Shown here one piece after another: positions 44,772-52,860 of a DNA stretch of 64,000 nucleotides; within the stretch, counting starts at the first letter, position 1; every line of letters begins with the position of its first letter. The DNA is from an uncultured Steroidobacter sp. (GTDB lineage: Bacteria; Pseudomonadota; Gammaproteobacteria; Steroidobacterales; Steroidobacteraceae): contig NZ_CALFXI010000097.1 in assembly GCF_937958065.1 (NCBI RefSeq), positions 186,001 through 250,000 of the forward strand. Reading direction: 5' to 3'. Under the pieces are notes generated by a model. That model made no database searches. It was given only the letters and a program-made list of their open reading frames with translations, and had not been told where the DNA came from. A program made the position numbers and the translations under genes.

Positions 44772-45143
44772 TCAAAGCGATATCAGGTGCCACTTACCGT
44801 CGACGCCGTCGCCCTTGGTTTCGCCGGGCGCATCCTTCGAGTACGTGTACACGGGCTTGCCGCGATAGGTCCACTGCCGGGCGGTGCCGCGCTTGATGGT
44901 TTTCCACTCGCCCACTTCCGAAGATGCGTCCGCCGACGCAAGCACTGGCGGCCAGATCACCGCACACGCATCCACGCAATGGGGCCGGCCATTGACATCC
45001 AGGTCATATTGATACAGCGCCTTGCCATCTTGATCGCGCAACACGTAGCTGCCGCGCTCCTCGAAGACGCTGATATCCGCGGGCGTGTTCGGTGGCAACG
45101 ATGATGCTTTCGCCTGCGAGCCAACCCCACGATCACTCATCAT
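44772..45143 (-). CDS. Small Lipoprotein_15-type repeat protein
   Basis: A 123-residue protein with the beta-strand repeat found in Lipoprotein_15/COG4315 proteins, two units: SYVLRDQDGKALYQYDLDVNGRPHCVDACAVIWPPVLAS, and RQWTYRGKPVYTYSKDAPGETKGDGVDGKWHLI. Two Cys (HCVDAC) may form a disulfide or metal site. No convincing export signal is visible when it starts at 45143, where GTGGGAGAA lies about 5 bp upstream; a longer frame to 45221 does not add a clear signal either. Relatives are often exported and adjacent to redox or metal-resistance genes. It is 83 bp from the response regulator gene, on the same strand, and probably precedes it in one transcript. Confidence 0.75.
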   Translation of the reverse strand: MMSDRGVGSQAKASSLPPNTPADISVFEERGSYVLRDQDGKALYQYDLDVNGRPHCVDACAVIWPPVLASADASSEVGEWKTIKRGTARQWTYRGKPVYTYSKDAPGETKGDGVDGKWHLISL

Positions 45144-45259
45144 GTTCTCCCACTGTTGAATCCGGAACCAGCGGCTGCGCAGGCAGCAGCGCAACGCGCT
45201 AGCGTACCCTTGAAAGTGCATCGCGTCACCCGCGGCCGGCGCCGGGACGCCCCCGCCCC

Positions 45260-45287
45260 TTGACTCCTGGCGATAAAAACCTATGCT
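45260..45287 (+). promoter_or_regulatory. Sigma-70-like promoter for rnk-nspC operon
   Basis: TTGACT (45260-45265) and TATGCT (45282-45287) are separated by 16 bp; the region between is AT-rich (GATAAAAACC). It would start a ~270 nt leader before rnk that contains the long hairpin at 45359-45400. Confidence 0.4.
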
Positions 45288-45358
45288 CCGCCCTATGGTT
45301 ATATTTGCGCAGTCACTCGGCCACAGACACAGTGGCGAGCATCAGATCCAGGGCTCAT

Positions 45359-45400
45359 CGCCCCGGGTGTAGCGCATTCTCGCGCGCTGTGCCCGGGGCG
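45359..45400 (+). promoter_or_regulatory. 17 bp leader hairpin upstream of rnk
   Basis: The left arm CGCCCCGGG-TGT-AGCGC (45359-45375) pairs with GCGCT-GTG-CCCGGGGCG (45384-45400). Fourteen pairs are Watson-Crick and the central three are G-U wobbles, around an 8-base loop ATTCTCGC. No T-run follows, so it is not a simple terminator. As RNA it could control termination, stability or ribosome access for the polyamine genes. Confidence 0.6.
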
Positions 45401-45562
45401 GCCGTCCGGGGTACAGCTACACTGGCCGGTCTCCAACCAGGTAGTCCCCGTCACGTCGTTTCTTCATCGCCGGTTCCCGTTCGTGCTCGCGCTTTTGGCA
45501 GTGGCTTCGTCCGGGAATCCAGCATCGAACTTCCTGAGCGGACCCACTCACAAGGTGACCAG

Positions 45563-45982
45563 ATGAACACGTGCGACTTGCCACCTATTTCGATTCCCGC
45601 CGGCGACTACCAACGCCTGACCGCGCTGGTCGATGCCGCCGAGCGCACTCCCACCCCGGTGCTCGACTATCTGTCCCAGGAGCTGAGTCGCGCCGAGGTG
45701 GTTGCCGATGAAGAATGCGCGCCGCACGTGGTGCGCGTCGGCTCGGTCGTTTCCTATCGCGATGGCGTCAACGGGCGCTATCGAACCGTACGCCTGGTGT
45801 GGCCGCTCGAGGCCGACGTAGCGCGCGATCGCATCTCCGTGCTCTCTCCAGTCGGTGCCGCACTGCTGGGGCTGAGCCCCGGGCAGTCGATCCCCTGGCC
45901 CCGACCGGTCGGCGAGCCGAGCGTGCTGACGGTGCTCGCCGTGTACGGCAGCGATGCGCCAGACCCTCCACCCGCAGCCTGA
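45563..45982 (+). CDS. rnk: Rnk, nucleoside diphosphate kinase regulator (GreA/GreB-like)
   Basis: A 139-residue protein combining a short N-terminal helical region (RLTALVDAAERTPTPVLDYLSQELSRAEVV) with the GreA/GreB C-terminal FKBP-like fold (VRVGSVVSYRDGVNGRYRTVRLVWP, DRISVLSPVGAALLGLSPGQSI). Rnk binds RNA polymerase but lacks the long coiled coil needed for transcript cleavage and is linked to nucleotide-pool and polyphosphate control. The ATG at 45563 follows AAGGTGACC; a longer frame exists but has no similarity. It is 22 bp before nspC and so shares a transcript with polyamine synthesis. Confidence 0.85.
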   Translation: MNTCDLPPISIPAGDYQRLTALVDAAERTPTPVLDYLSQELSRAEVVADEECAPHVVRVGSVVSYRDGVNGRYRTVRLVWPLEADVARDRISVLSPVGAALLGLSPGQSIPWPRPVGEPSVLTVLAVYGSDAPDPPPAA

Positions 45983-46004
45983 CTCCGCCCCCCTCCAGCC
46001 TGAA

Positions 46005-47102
46005 ATGATCCAGACCCCTCATTACCTCATCGACAAGGCCGCGCTGATCCGCAACCTGGAAAAGATCGCCCAGGTGCGTGCGCTCTCCGGTGCCAAGGTG
46101 CTGCTCGCACTGAAGTGCTTCGCGACCTGGTCGGTGTTCGACGTGATGCGCCAGTACATGGACGGTACGACCTCCTCGTCGCTGTTCGAAGTGCAGCTCG
46201 GTCACAAGCACTTCGGCGGCGAAACGCAGGCCTACAGCGTCGCCTGGGCCGATGCCGAAATCGATCGGGTGGTCGCGCACGCCGACAAGATCATCTTCAA
46301 CAGCATCGGACAGCTGGAACGCTTCGCCGGCAAGGCCTCCGGCATTGCCCGCGGCCTGCGGCTCAATCCGAAGGTCAGCTCGTCCGGCTTCGATCTCGCC
46401 GATCCGGCCCGCCCCTACAGCAGGCTCGGCGAGCACGATCCGCAGGCGGTGGCGGCGGTGCTCGACCGCATCGACGGCTTCATGATTCATAATAACTGCG
46501 AGAATGCCGAGTTCGAGCGCTTCGACCGGCTGCTCGGCATGGTCGAGGAACGCTTTGGCGCGCTGTTCGAGCGGGTTCGCTGGATCAGCCTGGGCGGCGG
46601 CATTCATTTCACCGCCGAGGGTTATCCCATCGAGGCCTTCTGCGAACGGCTCAAGCGCTTCTCGGAGCGCTATGGCGTGCAGGTGTATCTCGAACCGGGC
46701 GAAGCGGCGATCACGCGCAGCACGACGCTGGAGGTCAGCGTGCTCGATACACTGTTCAACGGCAAGAATCTGGCGATCGTGGACGCCTCGACCGAGGCGC
46801 ACATGCTCGACCTGCTGATCTACCGGCAGAGCGCCAGGATCAGTCCCGACCGGGGGCCGCACGAGTACATGGTGTGCGGCAAGTCCTGTCTGGCCGGCGA
46901 TGTCTTTGGCACCTTTGGGTTCGGCAAGCGGCTCGAGGTCGGGGATCGCATCTCCATCCAGGATGCCGGCGGCTACACCATGGTGAAGAAGAACTGGTTC
47001 AACGGCGTGCAGATGCCCGCCATCGTCATTCGCGAGCTGGACGGGTCGCTCCGGCCGGTGCGCGAATTCACCTTTGCAGATTACGAATCGAGCCTGTCCT
47101 GA
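46005..47102 (+). CDS. nspC: Carboxynorspermidine decarboxylase
   Basis: A 365-residue fold-III PLP enzyme. The PLP Lys is in VLLALKCFATWSVFDVM, the Gly-rich phosphate loop is ISLGGGIHFT, the His-containing segment is GFMIHNNCENAEF, and the catalytic Cys region is VCGKSCLAGDVFG. This matches carboxynorspermidine (carboxyspermidine) decarboxylases, which make norspermidine or spermidine by removing CO2 from the carboxylated triamine. The ATG at 46005 (MIQTPHYLIDKAAL) is used because the family begins close to TPxYLxD. It is followed by its partner dehydrogenase, 31 bp away. Confidence 0.93.
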   Translation: MIQTPHYLIDKAALIRNLEKIAQVRALSGAKVLLALKCFATWSVFDVMRQYMDGTTSSSLFEVQLGHKHFGGETQAYSVAWADAEIDRVVAHADKIIFNSIGQLERFAGKASGIARGLRLNPKVSSSGFDLADPARPYSRLGEHDPQAVAAVLDRIDGFMIHNNCENAEFERFDRLLGMVEERFGALFERVRWISLGGGIHFTAEGYPIEAFCERLKRFSERYGVQVYLEPGEAAITRSTTLEVSVLDTLFNGKNLAIVDASTEAHMLDLLIYRQSARISPDRGPHEYMVCGKSCLAGDVFGTFGFGKRLEVGDRISIQDAGGYTMVKKNWFNGVQMPAIVIRELDGSLRPVREFTFADYESSLS

Positions 47103-47133
47103 ACGCTCGTGCAACTGGAGGAATATTCCTGGA

Positions 47134-48375
47134 ATGAGAAAGAACGTGCTCGTCATCGGCGCCGGCGGCGTCGGTCAGGTGGTCGTTCACAAGTGCGCAC
47201 AGAACAATAAGATTCTCGGCGACATTCACCTCGCCTCACGCACCGTCGACAAGTGTCATCGCATCATCGCCTCGGTGCATGAGAAACAAGCGCTAGCCAC
47301 GAACGGCATCCTGGCGGCGCATGCGCTCGACGCCATGGACGTGACGGCGACAGCGAACCTGATCCGGCAGACTGGCGCACAGATCGTCATCAATGTGGGC
47401 TCGTCCTTTCTCAACATGTCGGTGCTGTCGGCGTGCATCCAGACGGGTGCCGCCTACATCGATACCGCCATCCACGAGGATCCGAGAAAAATCTGCGAAA
47501 CCCCGCCCTGGTATGCGAACTACGAATGGCGGCGCCGCGAGGACTGCGAACGCGCCGGCGTGACCGCCATCCTGGGCGCCGGTTTCGATCCCGGTGTCGT
47601 CAACGCCTATTCCAGGCTCGCCCTGGATCAGTATGTCGAGCGGCTCGAGTCGCTGGACATCGTCGACATCAACGCGGGCAGTCACGGGCGTTACTTCGCC
47701 ACGAACTTCGATCCCGAGATCAACTTCCGCGAGTTCACCGGGCAGGTGTGGTCGTGGCAGAACAGCCGCTGGACCTCGAACAAGATGTTCGAAGTCAGCC
47801 GTGAATGGCAGCTGCCGGTGGTCGGCACCCAGCGCGCCTATCTGACCGGCCATGACGAGGTGCATTCGCTGTCCCAGCTCCTGGGCGTTCCCAACGTGCG
47901 CTTCTGGATGGGCTTCAGCGATCACTACATCAACGTCTTCACCGTGCTGAAGAGTCTCGGCCTGCTCTCCGAGCAGCCGCTGCGCACGGCCGAGGGGCAG
48001 GAAGTGGTGCCGCTCAAGGTCGTCAAGGCGGTCCTGCCCGATCCTGCCTCGCTCGCTCCGGGCTATACGGGCAAGACCTGCATCGGCGTGCTCGCGCAGG
48101 GCGAAAAGCAGGGGCGCGCACAGGAAGTGTTCATCTACAACGTCGCGGATCACAAGGAAGCGTTCAACGAGGTCGGCAGCCAGGGCATTTCCTATACCGC
48201 GGGTGTGCCGCCCGTGGCCGCCGCGATGCTGATCGCATCGGGCGAGTGGGACGTTCGCAAGATGGCCAACGTCGAGGAGCTTCCTCCGCGGCCGTTCCTC
48301 GAACTGCTCGGTCGCCTGGGGCTACCCACGCGCGTCGTGTACCAGGGCGTCGATTCGCCACTGCAGGACGCGTGA
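47134..48375 (+). CDS. Carboxynorspermidine/carboxyspermidine dehydrogenase (saccharopine dehydrogenase family)
   Basis: A 413-residue NADPH-dependent enzyme beginning VLVIGAGGVGQVVVHKC (Rossmann motif), followed by IHLASRTVDKCHRI, INVGSSFLNMSVLSACIQTGAAYIDTA and ILGAGFDPGVVNAYSRLAL, typical of LYS9-like carboxynorspermidine synthases. It joins aspartate semialdehyde to putrescine or diaminopropane by reductive amination; NspC then decarboxylates. CTGGAGGAA precedes the ATG at 47134. It converges with speE on a shared terminator. With SpeD/SpeE next door, the cell has two distinct enzymic routes to a triamine. Confidence 0.93.
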   Translation: MRKNVLVIGAGGVGQVVVHKCAQNNKILGDIHLASRTVDKCHRIIASVHEKQALATNGILAAHALDAMDVTATANLIRQTGAQIVINVGSSFLNMSVLSACIQTGAAYIDTAIHEDPRKICETPPWYANYEWRRREDCERAGVTAILGAGFDPGVVNAYSRLALDQYVERLESLDIVDINAGSHGRYFATNFDPEINFREFTGQVWSWQNSRWTSNKMFEVSREWQLPVVGTQRAYLTGHDEVHSLSQLLGVPNVRFWMGFSDHYINVFTVLKSLGLLSEQPLRTAEGQEVVPLKVVKAVLPDPASLAPGYTGKTCIGVLAQGEKQGRAQEVFIYNVADHKEAFNEVGSQGISYTAGVPPVAAAMLIASGEWDVRKMANVEELPPRPFLELLGRLGLPTRVVYQGVDSPLQDA

Positions 48376-48381
48376 CGACTC

Positions 48382-48409
48382 GAAGGCCCCTGAGCGATCA
48401 GGGGCCTTC
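48382..48409. terminator. Bidirectional hairpin terminator shared by carboxyspermidine dehydrogenase and speE
   Basis: GAAGGCCCCTGA and TCAGGGGCCTTC are perfect 12 bp complements around loop GCGA. On the plus strand TTC follows and on the minus strand a short T-rich run, so it can stop both convergent transcripts. The stop codon of speE lies inside the stem (48398-48400). Confidence 0.75.
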
Positions 48410-49276
48410 TTCGGGTCGGGCGATGAATTCACGCACCGGCTCGGCGATGTACGGCGGCAGCACGAACGCCGCTCGATGCATGGCCGGGCTGTAATACCGC
48501 AAACCGAAGTTGCTCTTTGTCACTCGCTGCTCCAGCCGGTCGACGGCCGGCCGGTCCAGTCGCAGGCTGTCGCTGCCCCAGCCGATGGCAAGGTGCCCGC
48601 CGATGTAGCTCGGCGACGCCAGCAGATAGCAGCCGGCAAACTTGAATACCGAAGCCAGGTTCGAGACCGTCGCTGCAAACGCCTCCCGCTGCAGGAAAGG
48701 CATGCCCGCCTGCACCGCCAGCACGCCGCGCATCCGCAGACAACGCCGGATATTCCTGTAGAACTCCGCGCTGAACAGCCTGGCTCCCGGACCGATGGGA
48801 TCGGTCGAATCCACCAGCACCGCGTCGAAGCTCTCGTTCAGTCCATCGACGAAACGGACGCCGTCCTCGATCTTCAGATGGAAGCGCTCGTCCTCGAACA
48901 CCGACGCGTTCATCGCGCCGAGATGGCGGCGAGCGGCGCTCACGACCGCGACGTCGATCTCCACCTGGAAGACCCGGCGCACGCTCTCGTGCTTGAGCAC
49001 TTCTTCCGCCAGCCCGCAATCGCCGCCGCCGATGATCAATACATCCCGTACCTCGCCGTGCGCGAACAGCGGCACGTGAGCAAGCATCTCGTGATAGATG
49101 AACTCATCCGCGGTAGTCACCTGCGTGACGCCGTCGAGCAGCAGCACGCGCTCGAACTGATCGTTCTCGATCAACGTCAGCTGCTGATGCGGCGTGTGGG
49201 TCTGGGCCAGCACGCGATTCACTCCGTAGGACAGGCGCAGGCCGGGCGCCAGCAGCTCTTCGGTCCAGTCAGTCAT
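48398..49276 (-). CDS. speE: Spermidine synthase (polyamine aminopropyltransferase)
   Basis: A 292-residue aminopropyltransferase. The decarboxylated-SAM site is DVLIIGGGDCGLAEEVLKH (the family's GGGDG reads GGGDC), followed by VFQVEIDVAVVSAARRHL, the catalytic Asp region FDAVLVDSTDPIGPGARLFSAEFY and YLLASPSYIGG near the C terminus. It transfers an aminopropyl group to putrescine to give spermidine. Its start overlaps the speD stop by 8 bp. The active-site CG change in the glycine loop is unusual but not disabling as far as sequence shows. It ends in the shared terminator. Confidence 0.92.
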   Translation of the reverse strand: MTDWTEELLAPGLRLSYGVNRVLAQTHTPHQQLTLIENDQFERVLLLDGVTQVTTADEFIYHEMLAHVPLFAHGEVRDVLIIGGGDCGLAEEVLKHESVRRVFQVEIDVAVVSAARRHLGAMNASVFEDERFHLKIEDGVRFVDGLNESFDAVLVDSTDPIGPGARLFSAEFYRNIRRCLRMRGVLAVQAGMPFLQREAFAATVSNLASVFKFAGCYLLASPSYIGGHLAIGWGSDSLRLDRPAVDRLEQRVTKSNFGLRYYSPAMHRAAFVLPPYIAEPVREFIARPEEGP

Positions 49277-49778
49277 TCATCCGACCTCGCAACAGTTCCT
49301 GGATCTCCGCTCGCCTCGGGCTGAACGCCTCCAGCAGCACTTCGATACAGCGCTCGGGGCGAGCCTTGCCGCACATGAAGATGTCCAAGGCCGCATAGCT
49401 GCGCTCCGGCCAGGAATGAATGGAAATGTGACTTTCGGCGAGCACCGCGACGCCGCTGATGCCGCCGTTGGGCTCGAACGGATGCAGATGAATGTGCAAC
49501 AGGGTCGCGCCGGCAGCCTCCACGCAACGACGCAGCGTACGGTCCACCAGCGGCAGATCGTCGAGCCGGTGGGCGCCGTGCAGATCGATGATCAGGTGGG
49601 CGCCAGCACAGCGAACTCCGCCGCGTTCGGTGATCCAGGCGTTCGAATCCGCGTCAGCCGGAGGTGTCTTTTGCACCTCCCTCACGGCCGGCTCCGTACG
49701 GAGCAGATTGAAACGCTCAGAGCACAACGATGTCATTTCCAGTTTTGCCCTCCTCAACAACCTCGCGACCACATTCAC
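49269..49778 (-). CDS. speD: S-adenosylmethionine decarboxylase proenzyme
   Basis: A 169-residue pyruvoyl enzyme precursor. The self-cleavage region is intact: GVAVLAESHISIHSWPERSYAALDIFMCG, in which Ser after Glu becomes the pyruvoyl group; the upstream catalytic Cys and His are in RCAGAHLIIDLHGAH. It supplies decarboxylated SAM to SpeE. The start at 49778 overlaps the universal stress protein stop as ATGA. The ~45-residue N-terminal extension before the core is longer than in many class 1b SpeDs, and a start at 49736 (MTSLCSERFNLL) is an alternative. Confidence 0.92.
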   Translation of the reverse strand: MNVVARLLRRAKLEMTSLCSERFNLLRTEPAVREVQKTPPADADSNAWITERGGVRCAGAHLIIDLHGAHRLDDLPLVDRTLRRCVEAAGATLLHIHLHPFEPNGGISGVAVLAESHISIHSWPERSYAALDIFMCGKARPERCIEVLLEAFSPRRAEIQELLRGRMND

Positions 49779-50671
49779 GCGCCCGACACGGTCGACCGCA
49801 GCTCGCCCGCACTCATCGACGGCCTGAGCGAATCGCGCGGCACGATCAACACGTCGCAGCCGGTCAGGTCCTTCAACAATTGGCTCGCGACGCTGCCGAG
49901 CAGCGCTCGCCGCATTCGGCTCACCGCCCTGGTTCCCATGACCAGCAACTGCGGCCGATGCTGTTCGACCGCACGCACGATCGCCGGGATCGGATGTCCC
50001 TCTTCGACCAGCACTTCATAGCGAGTGTCGTCCGCGCTCTCACGCTTCAGGAGTTGCTGGATGCCCGTTGCAGCTCGATCGCGCGCCTCCTGCGCGCTCG
50101 TCGCCTGCCTCGCCGAGGGCACCATTCCTTTCAACGGCGGCTCGTACACGTGCAGCACAGTCGCCTGCGACTGCGATCCGAGCACCAGCGCCTCCGCGCC
50201 GCGCACGGCCAGGCCGGATTCGGGCGAGTCATCGAGCGCGAACAAGACATTTCGATAGCTCACATCGGCGTCCTGTTGCACGAGCAGCAGCGGACACTTG
50301 CGCGCGCTCAGTACTTTTTCAGCGATCGTGCCGGAGACGCCATCGACCATGTTGCGCCGTTCGTGAGGGCCGATGATCAGCAGATCGACGGGCTCCCGCG
50401 CGAGCGTGTCGCAGATGAGCCGGACGGGATTGCCCGGGCGCACGACCACCTCGGGTGCCGCTCCGTGCCGCCACAACGGCGGCCGGACACGCGATCGCAT
50501 GCGGGCGATCGCGATCTGCAACTCCTGCTCCAGCACTCGCTCCGAAGCGGTCGGAGAGACGACGTGCAGGAGCGAGAGATCCGCGCCGAGCTCCCGGGCG
50601 AGAATGCCGGCGCGGTCGATCGCCCTCTCACTCTTCGGCAGCAGATCCGTCGCACATAACAATCTCGTCAC
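49775..50671 (-). CDS. Tandem universal stress protein (USP-A)
   Basis: A 298-residue protein made of two Usp domains. The first (about 1-135) reads MTRLLCATDLLPKSERAIDRAGILARELG with LLIIGPHERRNMVDGVSGTIAEKVL; the second (about 140-285) reads NVLFALDDSPESGLAVRGAEALVLGSQ with LLVMGTRAVSRMRRALLGSVASQLL. The ATP-type G-2x-G-9x-G(S/T) loop is only partly kept, as in E. coli UspE-like tandem proteins. Usp proteins aid survival in stasis and energy or oxidant stress. It lies 19 bp after the EF-G-like gene and overlaps speD, so it is part of the gdh-EF-G-like-usp-speD-speE operon. Confidence 0.88.
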   Translation of the reverse strand: MTRLLCATDLLPKSERAIDRAGILARELGADLSLLHVVSPTASERVLEQELQIAIARMRSRVRPPLWRHGAAPEVVVRPGNPVRLICDTLAREPVDLLIIGPHERRNMVDGVSGTIAEKVLSARKCPLLLVQQDADVSYRNVLFALDDSPESGLAVRGAEALVLGSQSQATVLHVYEPPLKGMVPSARQATSAQEARDRAATGIQQLLKRESADDTRYEVLVEEGHPIPAIVRAVEQHRPQLLVMGTRAVSRMRRALLGSVASQLLKDLTGCDVLIVPRDSLRPSMSAGELRSTVSGA

Positions 50672-50690
50672 ATCGGCACTCCGCGTCAGT

Positions 50691-51212
50691 TCATGCAGCC
50701 ACGCCCGCAGGCGGCGGATCGTCGAGCTGTTCGTAGTGACTCAACCACATCACCAGCTGGCCATGCCCGCCGGTCATGCTGGCGAAACGATCCGGATAAC
50801 CCAGTAGCAGTGCGAGCGGCGCGCTGGCGCGCACGATGCCGAACCTGCGATTCACTTCGGCATCCATGATGGTCGCGCGCCGCAGCCTGAGATCCTCTCT
50901 GATGTCTTCGTAACAGCTCGGAGGACACAGGACACGCAAGCCCATGATCGGTTGCTCGATGCGCTCTGCCTGCCGGTAGCGGACCGTGGGTGGCGCGATG
51001 CGCAGCATGTCGCCGTAGACGTCGGTGAGCCGGCGCACGGGCCGTTCCAATGCCATCTCGGTCTCGGCCGCGATCACCAGTCCCCGTCCAGTGGCGCTGT
51101 ATGAAGCGCCCGCATCCTTGGGCAGCAGCAGCATCGCCTTCTGGGCAAAGTCCAGTTGGAACCGCTCGCCTCGATGCGAGCAGCATTGTTCGATCGGAAA
51201 ATCTGCTAGCAC
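50691..51212 (-). CDS. Stand-alone EF-G domain III plus domain V protein
   Basis: About 173 residues if translation starts at the GTG at 51212, which follows GDH by 8 bp; ATG at 51134 is the alternative. Residues about 30-75 align with domain III of elongation factor G (GRGLVIAAETEMALERPVRRLTDVYGDMLRIAPPTVRYR). The rest aligns with domain V (IEQPIMGLRVLCPPSCYEDI, LRRATIMDAEVNRRFGIVRASAPLALLLGYPDRFASMTGGHGQLVMWLSHYEQLDDP). The GTPase domain, domain II and domain IV are absent, so III runs straight into V as in BipA. It cannot be a complete translation factor. No decay is visible and both ends are compactly packed in an operon, so it looks like a functional small protein, possibly one that occupies the EF-G site on the ribosome (inference). 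Confidence 0.7.
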   Translation of the reverse strand: MLADFPIEQCCSHRGERFQLDFAQKAMLLLPKDAGASYSATGRGLVIAAETEMALERPVRRLTDVYGDMLRIAPPTVRYRQAERIEQPIMGLRVLCPPSCYEDIREDLRLRRATIMDAEVNRRFGIVRASAPLALLLGYPDRFASMTGGHGQLVMWLSHYEQLDDPPPAGVAA

Positions 51213-51220
51213 AGCCTGCC

Positions 51221-52579
51221 CTACTGCTTGCGATCCCTGCGCGTCAGCATCGCGCCCCGCAGCGCTTCGGCGCGCGCCACGCGCTCGATCGCGATGAGCC
51301 ACGCGGCTTCTCGAAAAGACATATCTCGCGCTTCGGCGATCTTGCGTACCGCGCGATAAGCGCGGACCAGATACGAACGCAGCTGCCGATTCACCTTCTG
51401 CCGCGGCCACTGAGCCTGCTGCAGGTTCTGTGTCCATTCGAAATAGCTCGCCACCACGCCACCGGCGTTGGCCAGCAGATCGGGAATGACATCGATGCGC
51501 CGACTACGCAGGATCCGGTCCGCGCCGGCCGTGGTCGGCAGATTCGCGCCTTCGACGATCACCGAGGCCCGCACTTTGCCGGCGTTGTTTTCGGTGAGCG
51601 CATTCTCGAGCGCCGCCGGAATGAGCACGTCGCATGGCAGAGCAATCAGCTCCTCGTTCTCGATCGGCACCGTTCCGGGACACCCCACCACCGATCCGGT
51701 GAGCCGCACATGCTCGATCAGATCGTGTACGCGCAGCGGTTTCGAACCGCTGGCCAGAATGCCGCCGTTTACGTCCGCGACCGCGATGATCTCGCCGCCA
51801 TGGTGCTCGATGAACGCCGCCGCATTCGAGCCGACGTTGCCGAAGCCTTGAATCGCCACACGCATGCCGCTCAACGAGCGGCCGCTGGCTTTCAAATGTT
51901 CCGCGAGCACCATGCCGATGCCCGTTCCGGTCGCCGTCGAGCGACCGCGAATGCCACCGAGCTCGACGGGCTTGGACGTGACGCAAGCCGGACTGTAGCC
52001 ATGCCGCGAGCTGTACTCGTCCAGTATCCACGCCATGACCTGCTCGTTCGTGTTCACGTCGGGCGCGGGGATGTCTCGAAACGGACCGATGAAGCGATGG
52101 ATGCGCGACACATAGCGGCGCGTCAAACGTTCCAGCTCGCCGGGCGAGAGTGTCGCCGGATCGCACGCGATGCCGCCCTTGGCGCCACCAAATGGAATAT
52201 CTACCAGCGCCGTTTTCCACGTCATGATCTCGGCAAGCGCATGCATCTCACCGGTGTTCACATCGGGATGAAATCGGATGCCGCCCTTGGCCGGACCGCG
52301 CGCGCCGCTGTGCTGGACGCGATATCCAGCAAACACGCGCAGCGAGCCGTCATCCATCTGCACGGGCACGGCGACCTTCACTTCGCGAAACGGAGTGCGT
52401 AACAACAGCTGCTGATCGGCCGACAGCCCCAGGCGTTGCGCGGCGAGCGTGAAATTGTTGTCTGCGGTCAGCTCGACCTCGCTTCGACCGGCGGCCGGCT
52501 GCGTTGTCGAGCGGTGCTCGAGCGGGACCACTGCCGATGGCGAATCGATGGCGTGTCGAACGGACTGCGACGAATGCAC
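51221..52579 (-). CDS. Glu/Leu/Phe/Val dehydrogenase family (NAD-type glutamate dehydrogenase)
   Basis: A 452-residue dehydrogenase. Catalytic landmarks: GYRVQHSGARGPAKGGIRFHPDV, ALVDIPFGGAKGGIACDP (active Lys), DIPAPDVNTNEQVMAWILDEYSS, and the nucleotide domain MRVAIQGFGNVGSNAAAFI. It reversibly converts glutamate to 2-oxoglutarate and ammonia. AAGGAGTG precedes the ATG at 52579. It heads the minus-strand operon with the EF-G-like, USP, speD and speE genes and is divergent from the second USP pair across a 281 bp gap. With the NADP-type GdhA at 54762, the window has two glutamate dehydrogenases, of different families. Confidence 0.92.
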   Translation of the reverse strand: MHSSQSVRHAIDSPSAVVPLEHRSTTQPAAGRSEVELTADNNFTLAAQRLGLSADQQLLLRTPFREVKVAVPVQMDDGSLRVFAGYRVQHSGARGPAKGGIRFHPDVNTGEMHALAEIMTWKTALVDIPFGGAKGGIACDPATLSPGELERLTRRYVSRIHRFIGPFRDIPAPDVNTNEQVMAWILDEYSSRHGYSPACVTSKPVELGGIRGRSTATGTGIGMVLAEHLKASGRSLSGMRVAIQGFGNVGSNAAAFIEHHGGEIIAVADVNGGILASGSKPLRVHDLIEHVRLTGSVVGCPGTVPIENEELIALPCDVLIPAALENALTENNAGKVRASVIVEGANLPTTAGADRILRSRRIDVIPDLLANAGGVVASYFEWTQNLQQAQWPRQKVNRQLRSYLVRAYRAVRKIAEARDMSFREAAWLIAIERVARAEALRGAMLTRRDRKQ

Positions 52580-52860
52580 TGAACACTCCTTCCCGGCAAG
52601 AGTTACCGCGCCAGCTGTTGTACCGCTTCGGCCGCCCTGTTAACAATTGGAAATATTCTCCCGATCACTTCCAGTTTCTCTAAGCGCCGCCCGCTCGCTA
52701 GCGAGTTGCTCGACAACCGCGCGCGAAAGCTGCGAAGCTTCGCTGTTTTCTAACTGTGCGGACACGTATTTCTAATGGATCTAAGCTCCCGACGTCGGTA
52801 CAAATAGCAGGACCACGGGACCGAGGCATGCACCATCACGGCAATCTCAGGAGGTGAACG
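52580..52860. other. Divergent control region GDH/USP
   Basis: This 281 bp gap contains two short perfect palindromes, CTCGCTAGCGAG (52694-52705) and GCGAAGCTTCGC (52732-52743), the second followed by TGTTTTC. They could be regulator sites. I found no FNR- or sigma-54-type site. Confidence 0.35.

Larger units (their letters stand above)
45144..45562. other. Divergent intergenic region before rnk
   Basis: This 419 bp gap holds a promoter candidate at 45260-45287 and a long, nearly perfect hairpin at 45359-45400, giving rnk an unusually long leader of about 270 nt. I see no convincing small gene in it. Confidence 0.5.

Noticed and set aside
45260..45562. N-terminal extension of rnk back to 45260
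   Set aside because: The extra ~100 residues have no similarity and would span a promoter-like element and a hairpin; Rnk proteins are ~135 residues.
50691..51437. Longer version of the EF-G-like protein from 51437
   Set aside because: The additional N terminus lies inside the glutamate dehydrogenase coding region and has shadow-type composition.
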